Assembly (NCBI GenBank): GCA_017848755.1
Contig: JAFIHI010000010.1
Span: 1-58,698, forward strand
Source: Nakamurella sp.
GTDB taxonomy: Bacteria > Actinomycetota > Actinomycetes > Mycobacteriales > Nakamurellaceae
Length of the DNA: 58,698 nt
Direction of reading: 5' to 3'
Position 1 is the first letter of the stretch. Each line of letters starts with the position of its first letter. A program made the translations under genes and the position numbers. The notes beneath the pieces were generated by a model. It did not search any database. It saw nothing but the letters and a program-made list of their open reading frames with translations, and was not told the origin of the DNA. Below, in pieces: positions 48,445 through 57,147 of this stretch.

Positions 48445-49700
48445 CGACGCTGGAAGCCTCGCCCGTACGGAGGCCCGCGGTCGCCGCGCCGCGGCGTCAG
48501 ATGCCGGCGGTCGGCTGGCTCGCGATCATCGCGGTGGGCCTGGCGGTGGTCTCCGCGGTCCGGCTGTTCTCGGGTGCGACGAACCTCACCTCGGCGGGCG
48601 CGGTCGAGGCCGCCATCGCCGCAGCCGTGCCCATCGCCCTCGCCGGGCTGTCCGGGCTGTGGTCCGAGCGTGCGGGGGTGGTGAACATCGGCCTGGAAGG
48701 CATGATGATCCTCGGCACGTTCGGCGCCGGATGGGCCGGCTATCAGTGGGGCCCGTGGGCAGGTGTGTTCTTCGGGGTGGTGTGCGGCGCGCTCGGTGGC
48801 CTGCTGATGGGCGTCGCCGCGATCACGTTCGGCGTCGACCACATCATTGCCGGTGTGGCGGTGAACATCGTCGCACCGGGTATCACCCTGTTCCTGTCGG
48901 AGTTGTTGTTCACCAACGCTCCGGGCGGTGGGCAGCGGCAGTCGCCGCCGGTCGCGGACGTCTTCCGGATCACGATTCCCGGGCTAACGACCTGGCTCGG
49001 CACCATCGAATCGAAGAACTGGTTCTTCGTCTCGGATCTGGCCGGCATCATCCGCGGCATGACGACGCAACTGTCCGCGCTCAGCCTGCTGGCGGCGATC
49101 CTCATCGCGGTGAGCGGATTCGTGCTGTGGCGCACGCGGTTCGGCCTGCGGCTGCGGTCCTGCGGCGAGGCTCCGTATGCCGCGGAGTCCCTGGGTGTGA
49201 AGGTGATGCGGTACAAATACGCGGCGATGACGATATCCGGCGCCATGGCCGGCCTGGCCGGATCGTTCCTCGTGGTGGGGCTCAAATTCCAGGACGGCCA
49301 GACGCGAGGACTGGGCTTCATCGGCCTGGCGTCGATGATCTTCGGCAACTGGCGGCCGGGCGGGCTCGCCATGGGTGCGGCGCTGTTCGGCTACACCGAC
49401 GGTGTGCGGCTGTACGACTCTGCCAACACCGCGATGCATGCGGTGGTGCTGCTGCTCGCGGTGGCGCTCGTCATCGTCGCCGCCCTGCAACTCAAGCAGG
49501 GTAATCGGCTGGTGGCGATGTCCGGGCTGATCATCGCGGCACTCGCAGCATGGTGGTATTTCTCCGTCGACCAGGTACCGCGGCAGCTCACCGTCGCCGC
49601 CCCGTACGCGATTACGTTGATTGTGATGGGCCTCGCATCGCAAAGGCTGCGAATGCCGAAGGCCGACGGCATGATCTACCGGAAGGGGGGATCGGTATGA
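48441..49700 (+). CDS. Nucleoside ABC transporter permease 2
   Basis: A 419-residue BPD_transp_2 permease. AIAAAVPIALAGLSGLWSER, GVVNIGLEGMMILGTFGAGW, VDHIIAGVAVNIVAPGITLF and the coupling loop RSCGEAPYAAESLGVKVMRY identify it. Compared with permease 1 it has two or three extra C-terminal helices (RLVAMSGLIIAALAAWWYFS, LTVAAPYAITLIVMGLA). It starts at ATG 48441 within the stop of permease 1 and ends within the start of cdd. Confidence 0.9.
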   Translation: MTTLEASPVRRPAVAAPRRQMPAVGWLAIIAVGLAVVSAVRLFSGATNLTSAGAVEAAIAAAVPIALAGLSGLWSERAGVVNIGLEGMMILGTFGAGWAGYQWGPWAGVFFGVVCGALGGLLMGVAAITFGVDHIIAGVAVNIVAPGITLFLSELLFTNAPGGGQRQSPPVADVFRITIPGLTTWLGTIESKNWFFVSDLAGIIRGMTTQLSALSLLAAILIAVSGFVLWRTRFGLRLRSCGEAPYAAESLGVKVMRYKYAAMTISGAMAGLAGSFLVVGLKFQDGQTRGLGFIGLASMIFGNWRPGGLAMGAALFGYTDGVRLYDSANTAMHAVVLLLAVALVIVAALQLKQGNRLVAMSGLIIAALAAWWYFSVDQVPRQLTVAAPYAITLIVMGLASQRLRMPKADGMIYRKGGSV

Positions 49701-50176
49701 CGGCATCCCCGGCCGGACAGGTGCCGGACGCCGCGGCACGCGGCGCGAACAGCGTCATACCGTGGGATGTCTTGCGCGACACGGCGATCGAGGCGGCACG
49801 CAGCGCCTACTGCCCGTACTCGAAGCTCCAGGTGGGCGCGGCGGCGATCGTCGACGACGGTCGGATCATCACCGGATGCAACGTGGAGAACGCCTCGTAC
49901 GGGCTCGGTCTGTGCGCGGAGTGCACGCTGGTGGGGCAGCTGCGGCTGTCCGGCGGTGGGCGGCTGGTGGCGCTGGCGTGCCGGTCCGGCAGCGGTGACC
50001 TGCTGATGCCGTGCGGCCGGTGCCGGCAGGTGATCTACGAGTTCGGCGGGGCGGACCTGCTCGTCGACACGCCGGAAGGCCCGCGGGACATGACATGGGT
50101 GCTCCCCGCCGCGTTCGGCCCGGAGCACCTGCCCGCCGGCGAGGGGCGCGGTTCAGGGCCTGGGTCCGCCGCCTGA
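49697..50176 (+). CDS. cdd: Cytidine deaminase
   Basis: Deaminates cytidine and deoxycytidine to uridine and deoxyuridine. 159 residues. The zinc site is the Cys-Ala-Glu of GLCAECTLVG and PCGRCRQVIYEF; NVENASYG binds substrate. ATG 49697 overlaps the permease stop (ATGA). The first 27 residues before [18 protein letters not shown] are a non-conserved extension that includes a TATGACG repeat (encoding GANSVIPW); the 20-residue C-terminal Gly-rich tail is also extra. Confidence 0.94.
   Translation: MTASPAGQVPDAAARGANSVIPWDVLRDTAIEAARSAYCPYSKLQVGAAAIVDDGRIITGCNVENASYGLGLCAECTLVGQLRLSGGGRLVALACRSGSGDLLMPCGRCRQVIYEFGGADLLVDTPEGPRDMTWVLPAAFGPEHLPAGEGRGSGPGSAA
49746..49762 (-). repeat. TATGACG dispersed motif (exact core)
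   Basis: Minus strand CGGTATGACGCTGTTCG, in the variable N-terminal extension of cdd. Confidence 0.85.
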
Positions 50177-50239
50177 CGGCCGCCCGCACGGTACAGTCCC
50201 GCGTGGCGCGCGTGGGGCGACAAGGAGATGAGAACGGCA

Positions 50240-51523
50240 ATGGCATTCGCTGCGGTCGACGTGATCAGGGCGAAACGGGACAAGCGCGAACTCACGGCGG
50301 AGCAGATTACGCAGATCATCGCCGGATACACCGCCGGAACCGTCGCCGAGGAGCAGATGTCGGCCCTGTTGATGGCGATCCTCTTGAACGGCATGTCTGC
50401 GGACGAGATCTCCCAGTGGACGAGCGCCATGATCGCGTCCGGCGATCGGATGGATCTGAAGGGTCTGCCCAAGCCCACGGTCGACAAGCACTCGACCGGC
50501 GGTGTCGGCGACAAGATCTCGCTCCCGCTGGCCCCGCTGGTCGCGGCGTGCGGTGCCGCCGTGCCGCAGCTATCCGGTCGGGGGCTCGGGCACACCGGCG
50601 GCACGTTGGACAAGATGGAGTCGATTCCGGGCTGGAGGGCCACGCTGTCGCCGGAGGAGATGCTGGCGCAGCTCCGTGACATCGGCGTCGTGATCTGCGC
50701 GGCGTCCGACGATCTCGCGCCCGCGGACCGCAAGCTGTACGCGCTGCGCGATGTGACCGGAACGGTCGAGTCCATCCCGATGATCGCCGCCTCCATCATG
50801 AGCAAGAAGATCGCCGAGGGCACCGCCTCGCTGGTGCTGGACGTGAAGGTCGGTTCGGGCGCGTTCATGAAGGACGCCACCTCCGCGGCGCATCTCGCGC
50901 GCACCATGGTGCGGCTCGGCACCGACGCCGGCGTCAAGACGTCGGCGCTGCTCACGGACATGTCCGAACCGCTCGGTCTGGCCGTCGGCAACGCGATCGA
51001 GGTCGCGGAGGCCGTGGACGTGCTGGCCGGCGGTGGCCCGGCCGATGTCGTCGAGCTGACGATCGCGTTGGCGCGGGAGATGGTCGACCTGGCCGGGCTT
51101 TCGGTGGATCCGGCCGATGTGCTGGCGTCCGGTGCGGCGATGGATTCGTGGCGGGCGATGGTCGCGGCCCAGGGCGGCGATCCGGATGCCGTGTTGCCCC
51201 GGCCGCTGGAGGTGGAGATCGTCACCGCGCCCGCGACCGGCGTGATCTCGAAGATGGATGCGCTGGCGGTGGGGATGGCCGCGTGGCGGCTCGGCGCCGG
51301 GCGCGCCCGCAAGGAGGACACGGTGCAGGCCGCCGCCGGTGTGCTGTGTCTCGCGAAGCCCGGCGACGAGATCACCGAGGGCGCACCGCTTTTCGAATTG
51401 CACACCGATACCGCGGATCGCATCCCCGCAGCCGCGGCCGAGCTTGCCGCAGCCGTGGAAGTGGTACCCGCGGGTCGCCCGGTGCCGAGGCGAGCGATTG
51501 TGATGAACACGATCCGCGGATGA
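50240..51523 (+). CDS. deoA: Thymidine phosphorylase
   Basis: Phosphorolysis of thymidine/deoxyuridine to base and deoxyribose-1-phosphate. About 427 residues. [20 protein letters not shown], the family signature [37 protein letters not shown] (phosphate loop), [12 protein letters not shown] and the C-terminal swivelling domain are complete. ATG 50240 is taken because AAGGAG at 50222-50227 abuts the other ATG (50228), though the 12-base spacing is long. Follows cdd by 63 bp. Confidence 0.93.
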   Translation: MAFAAVDVIRAKRDKRELTAEQITQIIAGYTAGTVAEEQMSALLMAILLNGMSADEISQWTSAMIASGDRMDLKGLPKPTVDKHSTGGVGDKISLPLAPLVAACGAAVPQLSGRGLGHTGGTLDKMESIPGWRATLSPEEMLAQLRDIGVVICAASDDLAPADRKLYALRDVTGTVESIPMIAASIMSKKIAEGTASLVLDVKVGSGAFMKDATSAAHLARTMVRLGTDAGVKTSALLTDMSEPLGLAVGNAIEVAEAVDVLAGGGPADVVELTIALAREMVDLAGLSVDPADVLASGAAMDSWRAMVAAQGGDPDAVLPRPLEVEIVTAPATGVISKMDALAVGMAAWRLGAGRARKEDTVQAAAGVLCLAKPGDEITEGAPLFELHTDTADRIPAAAAELAAAVEVVPAGRPVPRRAIVMNTIRG

Positions 51524-51575
51524 CGCCGCTCGCGCCGCAGCCGCGGTGACGCATGTGTTGGATACGGTGGGGACC

Positions 51576-52664
51576 ATGGCCGCACCGCTCACCCTTGACA
51601 CCATCCGGAGCGCGCCGAAGGCGCTGCTGCACGACCACTTGGACGGCGGCCTGCGCCCTGCGACGATCATCGACCTCGCGCGGCAGTGCGGCTACACGCG
51701 GCTGCCGACGACCGACGTCGCGGAGCTCGGCCGGTGGTTCGTGGATGCGGCCGATTCCGGCTCGCTCGAGCGTTATCTGGAAACGTTCGCGCACACGCTC
51801 GCGGTGATGCAGACCCGCGAAGGCCTGGTGCGCGTCGCGTCCGAATGTGCTCAGGATCTGGCGGCCGACGGCGTGGTCTACGCGGAGGTCCGGTTCGCAC
51901 CGGAACAGCACCTTGAGCGCGGGCTCACGCTGCGCGAGGTCGTCCAGGCCGTTCTGGACGGATTCGCCGAAGGCTCGCGGCTGGCTGCCGGCGCCGGCCG
52001 TGGCATCAGGGTGCGCGCGCTGCTCACCGCCATGCGGCAGGCGGCGCGGTCCCGGGAGATCGCGGAGTTGGTGGTCGCGTTCCGCGGCCGGGAGGTCGCG
52101 GGGGTCGACATCGCCGGCGCCGAAGCCGGGTTCCCGCCGAGCCGGCACCTGGACGCCTTCGTGCACCTGCAACGCGAGTACGAGCATTTCACGATCCATG
52201 CCGGCGCAGGGGTCGGGTTGCCGTCGATCTGGGAGGCGATCCAGTGGTGCGGGGCCGAACGCCTCGGCCACGGAGTGCGCATCGTCGACGACATCACGGT
52301 GGCCGACGACGGCACGGTGACGCTTGGCCGGCTCGCCGGATACATCCGCGACCGCCGCATCCCGCTGGAGATCGCGCCGACGTCGAATGTGCAGACCGGC
52401 GCGGCGGTATCGATTGCGAAGCACCCCATCGGGCTGCTCACGGCGCTGAAGTTCCGGGTGACGGTGAACACGGACAACCGGCTGATGTCGGGGGTATCGA
52501 TGACGAGCGAGATGGCAGCGCTCGTCGAGGCTTTCGGCTACGACTGGGCGCGGCTGCAATGGTTCACCATCAACGCGATGAAGTCGGCGTTCCTACCGTT
52601 CGACGAACGGCTGGCGATCATCGAGAACATCATCAAACCGGGATACGCCAGGTTGATGGCCTGA
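51576..52664 (+). CDS. add: Adenosine deaminase
   Basis: Converts adenosine to inosine. 362 residues, TIM-barrel metalloenzyme. [15 protein letters not shown] has the two zinc histidines, [18 protein letters not shown] and [11 protein letters not shown] have the third histidine and catalytic residues, and [12 protein letters not shown] and [12 protein letters not shown] carry the catalytic His/Asp region, with SNV and the Asp of TDN visible. ATG 51576 is preferred over GTG 51546. Last gene of the salvage operon. Confidence 0.93.
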   Translation: MAAPLTLDTIRSAPKALLHDHLDGGLRPATIIDLARQCGYTRLPTTDVAELGRWFVDAADSGSLERYLETFAHTLAVMQTREGLVRVASECAQDLAADGVVYAEVRFAPEQHLERGLTLREVVQAVLDGFAEGSRLAAGAGRGIRVRALLTAMRQAARSREIAELVVAFRGREVAGVDIAGAEAGFPPSRHLDAFVHLQREYEHFTIHAGAGVGLPSIWEAIQWCGAERLGHGVRIVDDITVADDGTVTLGRLAGYIRDRRIPLEIAPTSNVQTGAAVSIAKHPIGLLTALKFRVTVNTDNRLMSGVSMTSEMAALVEAFGYDWARLQWFTINAMKSAFLPFDERLAIIENIIKPGYARLMA

Positions 52665-52716
52665 CGCATCAAGAGGCGCCGTCAAGGTGCGCGCCGCCCG
52701 GTGGGCCGCGCCGGCG

Positions 52717-53955
52717 CTACTTCCAGTCGACCGCGGCGCTGAATGTCTTGACCAGAGCCTGCCACGCCGCGACCTCGTCGTCGAACGGTGGAGAAGGGGG
52801 CAGCCGGTCGGGATCGGGTTGCGTCGCGGCCCGCACGAGGTTGCCGAGCGGAGTCGCCGTGGACAGCGCCTCGGACACCTCGTCGTCGCCGCGCACGGCC
52901 GCACTGTCGGTGAGCAACTCCACCGCCAGGCCCAGTTGCGTCGCGTCGACGGCCTGCGGGCCGTCGAGGAGCTGGTCTGCCAGCCCGTCCAGGACGTAGG
53001 TGTTCTCCGGGCCGGCTATCACCGAGGCCTCACCGCCGGCAACCGCCTCCCTGATCGTCGTCCAGGCATCCAGCCGACTGAGCGCGTTCTCCGCCGTCGC
53101 GTCGGACAAGTACTCCTCGAGCGCGGACGGTGACGGGTACAGCTGGATGCGCCCGCCGATGGAGAGGAAGACCGCCGCGTCGTCCAGGTAGCAGCGCAGC
53201 GTCCACCCCGTGCGTTCGTCGCAGGTGATCGACACGCAGTCGATGCCGACCTCGTCCCAGAACCGGAGATCCGCGTCGCGCTCCTCGCCCTCGACCGCGG
53301 CGCCCGCAGCGGTACCGGATCGATCGTCGGTCGTCTCGACGGCGTGCTCCGCTTCGCCGACGGCGTCGATCTCGGCCTGCGCGGCTGCGGCTGCGTCGGG
53401 ATCGACGTCCGGGGTGACGACCAGCGCGTCCAGCGCCTCGATCACCTCATCCCACCGCGCGGCGACCACTGACCCGACCTCGTGCCAGAGCTTCTTGCCA
53501 GCGCGGCCGATGAAGGCGGTCGGACCCTGCGCGGCCAGGGCGAAACCGGCCGACTCGGCCAGCACCTCATCGATCACCGCCAGATCGCAGACATCGGCGA
53601 GCGAGTGCAGGATCGCGACGGTGTCGGACAGCTCGGCGAGCGACCATACATCGGGCGGCGCGGAGACCAGTTCGGGCACGCCGACGATGTCGAACCGGTG
53701 GTCGTCGTCGGGTTCGAGCTCGTCGGCCAGTGATCGCCGGGCGACGTCCCACGCGGGGTGATCGAGCAGATCATGTTCCGCGTCGGAGCGGATGAACGCC
53801 GCCAGGTGCGCCGCATCCGGCAGCACGTAAAGGTTCTCGCCGTGCCCGAGGAACGCCTCCCACTCCTCGCCGTCCTCGGTCCACCGCGGCGCCCACAGCG
53901 TGACACCGTCGCCCTGGGTCAGGCTCAGCTGGATCGGGATGATGTCGGCTGGCAC
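52717..53955 (-). CDS. Rv3311-like conserved protein with internal duplication
   Basis: A 412-residue acidic cytoplasmic protein located beside add as Rv3311 is in M. tuberculosis. It consists of two related halves. GDGVTLWAPRW, ENLYVLPDAAHLAAFIRSDA and HPAWDVARR in the first match TGWTLRCYLDD, RIQLYPSPSALEEYLSDATA and LDAWTTIRE in the second. They are joined by an Ala/Asp/Glu-rich linker (about 186-230). Some homologues are annotated as primosomal proteins, which I see no evidence for. GTG 53955 with AGAGGA upstream. Function unknown. Confidence 0.78.
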   Translation of the reverse strand: MPADIIPIQLSLTQGDGVTLWAPRWTEDGEEWEAFLGHGENLYVLPDAAHLAAFIRSDAEHDLLDHPAWDVARRSLADELEPDDDHRFDIVGVPELVSAPPDVWSLAELSDTVAILHSLADVCDLAVIDEVLAESAGFALAAQGPTAFIGRAGKKLWHEVGSVVAARWDEVIEALDALVVTPDVDPDAAAAAQAEIDAVGEAEHAVETTDDRSGTAAGAAVEGEERDADLRFWDEVGIDCVSITCDERTGWTLRCYLDDAAVFLSIGGRIQLYPSPSALEEYLSDATAENALSRLDAWTTIREAVAGGEASVIAGPENTYVLDGLADQLLDGPQAVDATQLGLAVELLTDSAAVRGDDEVSEALSTATPLGNLVRAATQPDPDRLPPSPPFDDEVAAWQALVKTFSAAVDWK

Positions 53956-53976
53956 GGTGTCGTCCTCTCGGGTCTC

Positions 53977-54018
53977 CGGCGGGGGCCGGTGCAGTGCCGG
54001 CGGGGGCCGGTGTGGTGC
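53977..54018. repeat. Two tandem copies of a 21-bp GC-rich unit
   Basis: CGGCGGGGGCCGGTG starts at 53977 and again at 53998, followed by YRGTGC. It sits in the 5' leader region of the Rv3311-like gene, where it could form G-rich secondary structure or arise from slippage. Two copies only. Confidence 0.6.
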
Positions 54019-54124
54019 CGGCCCAGTCGACGCGCCGGTCCGGTCACGAGCCTAGCGGGGCGGACGGGGCGCGCGCACTGCGGTCGCGCTGTTGTCGTGC
54101 GGCGGTGCTGAGCCGCTGCACCCC

Positions 54125-54141
54125 GGAACATCGTCATACCC
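54125..54141 (-). repeat. TATGACG dispersed motif (one mismatch)
   Basis: Minus strand GGGTATGACGATGTTCC; its TATGA provides the stop codon of the membrane protein gene. Confidence 0.8.
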
Positions 54142-55360
54142 GCGACCGGAATCTACGGGTGGCGACGTGGACGAGGACCGCGAGACCGAACGTCGCGGGG
54201 ATCCACATCAGCAGCCCCAATCGCTCGGCCTCCTGCGGGAGCGGATGCGCGGCGACCTGCGCGGCGCCGGCCGCGAACAGCGCCAGCGCCGGCCATAGCA
54301 GGTCCCGCCGCCACCGAACGAGCGCCGCGGCGCCGATCAGCGCGCACGCCAGCACGGCCCAGGACGCCGACGGTGTCGCGAGCCAGGCGGGCCAGAAGTG
54401 GACGTTCGCCGCGGCGAGCCGCCACCACGGGTCGGGCACCAGCGGGTCGGCGAAGTGGTTGGTGAACGTGTCCTGCAAGGTGACCGCGGCGCCGGGCAGG
54501 CCCAGCACCGGCATCGCCAGCATGGTGAGCGCCGTGGCCCCCGCGCAGACGCCCGCAAGGGTGAACATCGCTCTCCGGCGGGCGCGCGCCGCCCAGAGTC
54601 CGAGCGCGACGCACGCGGCGGCCATCGCCGCCGAGATCAGCAGCAGGCTGGAGAATCGGACGAAGCCGAGCGCGAGCCAGGACGCCGCCATGACGGCGAT
54701 CCCGGCGCGGGCCCGGCCGCGGAGGGCGAGCACCACTCCCGCTACGGCGCCGAGAACGCACAGGTCGACGAGTCCTTCGCCGAGCCCCTGCAGCGCCCAC
54801 CAGCCGAGTGGGCTCACCAGGTAGACGACCTGCCCGGCGCCGGCCGCGAGCGCTGATAGGCCGGCGAGACGTAGTACGGCGTAGGCGACCAGCCCGCCGG
54901 CGGCGGCCAGCGCGAACCCGAGGACCCGCATGCCGTCGATCACGCCCCATGCGGCGACGAACGGCGCGAGGAGAACCGGATATCCCGGCCGGGTGGTGAA
55001 GATCGACTGGTACCGCGGGTCGAGTGTGGTGAGATCTCCTGCGGCGCCGTACTTCTCGAGGCACGCGGTGACCCTCTGCGCCCGCTCGGCGGGAGAGCTG
55101 TCGATCGGGACCCAGGTATCCGCGCGGAAGGCTTGATCGGCGCGCGACTCGCAGAAGGCGTGCAGCGCGGTCATGTGCGCGTCGCCGGGGCTGGCACCCA
55201 GGATCTTCTCGGCCTGTTTCGCGTACCGGTAGGAGTCCGGGAACAGGGCCCAGCCGGAACCGAGCAGCGGCTGCAGTATCAGGAAGGCCACGGTGACCAG
55301 GATCGGCAGGGCCCACCACTGGAGCCACTGACGCGGTCGCGCAGGCTGCTCGCCGGCCAT
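54134..55360 (-). CDS. Polytopic membrane protein, GT-C-like fold, family not assigned
   Basis: A 408-residue protein with about ten hydrophobic helices. An extracytoplasmic first loop (residues 35-115) contains FPDSYRYAKQAEKILGAS, cysteines and RYQSIFTTRPGYPVLLAPFV. The Asp-Ser-Tyr motif after helix 1 and the RPGYP segment recall GT-C type glycosyltransferases or mannosyltransferases of mycolata, but I cannot name it. Two cysteines in the loop (ALHAFCESR, VTACLEKYG) may pair. ATG 55360 has AAGGGCGGG upstream; GTG 55417 overlapping the upstream stop is an alternative. Its stop codon TGA is provided by a TATGACG repeat at 54125-54141. Confidence 0.68.
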   Translation of the reverse strand: MAGEQPARPRQWLQWWALPILVTVAFLILQPLLGSGWALFPDSYRYAKQAEKILGASPGDAHMTALHAFCESRADQAFRADTWVPIDSSPAERAQRVTACLEKYGAAGDLTTLDPRYQSIFTTRPGYPVLLAPFVAAWGVIDGMRVLGFALAAAGGLVAYAVLRLAGLSALAAGAGQVVYLVSPLGWWALQGLGEGLVDLCVLGAVAGVVLALRGRARAGIAVMAASWLALGFVRFSSLLLISAAMAAACVALGLWAARARRRAMFTLAGVCAGATALTMLAMPVLGLPGAAVTLQDTFTNHFADPLVPDPWWRLAAANVHFWPAWLATPSASWAVLACALIGAAALVRWRRDLLWPALALFAAGAAQVAAHPLPQEAERLGLLMWIPATFGLAVLVHVATRRFRSRV

Positions 55361-55413
55361 CGGCCCGCCCTTGCGCGTGGCCCCCTCGCCGTCGGGGCCG
55401 GCGTCGACGGCCC

Positions 55414-56886
55414 TCACCCGTCCCGGCGCCCGGTGGTATCCGCCCGGGACGCGTTCGGATCCCCCCGGAACGCGGCGAGGTCCGCCCGGGCGATGGCCGT
55501 CATCTCCGCGCGCGAGATCACCTTGATGCGCTCCCGCGGCAGGCTCGCGCCGGCGGCGGTCGCGGCCCTGCCGAGCGAGCGCTCGTGGGCGTCGAGGCGA
55601 TCCCACCCGGTGAAGTCGGTGAGTTCGAGGCCCTTCGCGGCCAGATGGTCGAGCACGGCCTGCCGGTCCCGTTGCGGGGCTCGACGCAGGCGGGGAGCGT
55701 CGGCGAGCAGGTTCGCGACGGTCTCCGCCGCATCCGATTTCGTCGACCCGATCAGGCCCACCGGTCCGCGCTTGACCCATCCGGTGGCGTAGAGGCCGGG
55801 TACCCGCTGCCCGCCCTCGAGAACCCGCCCGGCGACGTTCGGCAGCACGTTAGCGGCGGCGTCCCACGGCAGCCCGTCGATGGGCTCGGACCGGTAGCCG
55901 ACCGCGCGGTACACCGCCTGCACCTCCCAGTCGGTGAACTCGCCCGTCCCGTGGGCGGTGCCGTCGCCGCTGAGCTCCTGCCGTTCGGTCCGCAGGCCGG
56001 TCACCTGGCCCTCGCCCAGCACGGCCACCGGGTTCTGCAGGAAGTGAATGTGGATGCGGCGATGCGGCCCGGGCGCCGGCTCCCGCAGCGCCCACTCGGA
56101 GAGCACGTCGACCACCATCCGCAGCGACTTGGAGCCCTTGAGCGCCTTCTCCGAGGCCTCGTCGAACTCCATGCCGGCGGGATCGACCACGGCTTGCACG
56201 TTGGGCGAGCGATCGATATCGCGCAACTCGACCGGCGTGAACTTCGCCTGCGCAGGCCCGCGGCGGGCGAACATGTGCACGTCGGTAACGGCCGACTTCT
56301 TGAGCGCCGCATGCACGTGCGGCGGGATCTCCGTGTACAGCAGCTCGTCGCCGGTCCGCGCCAGGATGCGGGAGACGTCCAGCGCGACGTTGCCCACGCC
56401 GATCACGGCGACCGAGGACGCGCCGGTCAAGTCCCAGGCCTGCTTCCGGTCCGGGTGGGCGTCGTAGAACGACACGAACTCGGCGGCACCGTGCGAACCG
56501 ACCAGGTCTATTCCAGGGAGATCGACGTGACGGTCGCGCTCGGCCCCGGTGGCCACGATGATCGCGTCGAAGAACTCGCGCAGCTCGTCGACGCCGACGT
56601 CGACCCCGACGTGGACATTGCCGTGGAAGGTGATGCGCGGGTTGGACATCACATGGTGCAGCGAGTTGATGATGCCCTTGATCCGCGGGTGGTCGGGCGC
56701 GACGCCGTACCGGATCAGGCCGTAGGGCGTCGGCAGCCGGTCGAAGATGTCGACGGTCGCCTGAGGGTCGGACTTGCACAGGATGTCTGCGGCATAGATG
56801 CCTGCCGGGCCGGCGCCGACCACCGCCACGCGCAGCGGCAGGGGTTCGGGCATCGCCGTCGGCTCCTTCGGCACATCCGTCGGCAT
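55414..56886 (-). CDS. Ferredoxin/adrenodoxin-NADP+ reductase, FprA-like
   Basis: A roughly 490-residue flavoprotein of the glutathione-reductase fold. The FAD site is RVAVVGAGPAGIYAADILC, followed by RLPTPYGLIRYGVAPDHPRI, the NADP site VIGVGNVALDVSRIL, then FARRGPAQAKFTPVELRDI. The C-terminal GWVKRGPVGLIGSTKSDAAE closes the FAD pocket. Reduces ferredoxins for P450 or Fe-S metabolism. Longer than M. tuberculosis FprA (456) through an extended C-terminus. ATG 56886 follows AAGGAG by 12 bases; ATG 56898 stands directly at that site. Confidence 0.9.
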   Translation of the reverse strand: MPTDVPKEPTAMPEPLPLRVAVVGAGPAGIYAADILCKSDPQATVDIFDRLPTPYGLIRYGVAPDHPRIKGIINSLHHVMSNPRITFHGNVHVGVDVGVDELREFFDAIIVATGAERDRHVDLPGIDLVGSHGAAEFVSFYDAHPDRKQAWDLTGASSVAVIGVGNVALDVSRILARTGDELLYTEIPPHVHAALKKSAVTDVHMFARRGPAQAKFTPVELRDIDRSPNVQAVVDPAGMEFDEASEKALKGSKSLRMVVDVLSEWALREPAPGPHRRIHIHFLQNPVAVLGEGQVTGLRTERQELSGDGTAHGTGEFTDWEVQAVYRAVGYRSEPIDGLPWDAAANVLPNVAGRVLEGGQRVPGLYATGWVKRGPVGLIGSTKSDAAETVANLLADAPRLRRAPQRDRQAVLDHLAAKGLELTDFTGWDRLDAHERSLGRAATAAGASLPRERIKVISRAEMTAIARADLAAFRGDPNASRADTTGRRDG

Positions 56887-57072
56887 CTGTCGGGCCATCT
56901 CCTTTATCTTCCCGCCCCTGCGGTGACGTGCGCGGCGCTGGCCGCCGACCGGCGCCGGGTCGACGCGTGGTGCGCCGCGGGAGCGGCAGCCGTTTCAAGG
57001 TTACCGGTCACGTCGCGCTCCGATCCGCACAGCCAGCGGTTATCGTCGGTGTGGCCAATGGTGACCGCGTGA

Positions 57073-57087
57073 CTGGAGTGACTCCAG
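57073..57087. promoter_or_regulatory. Perfect 15-bp palindrome upstream of the lipoprotein gene
   Basis: CTGGAGT G ACTCCAG (57073-57087) lies 61 bp before the ATG of the threonine-rich lipoprotein and 187 bp upstream of the divergent reductase. Perfect 7-bp arms around one base suit a dimeric repressor. The family of the regulator is unknown. Confidence 0.45.
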
Positions 57088-57147
57088 ACCACTTCCGGAT
57101 AACGCGGGCGAAGCGACCACGGCCGTGCACGATCAGGGGAGAGGCAT

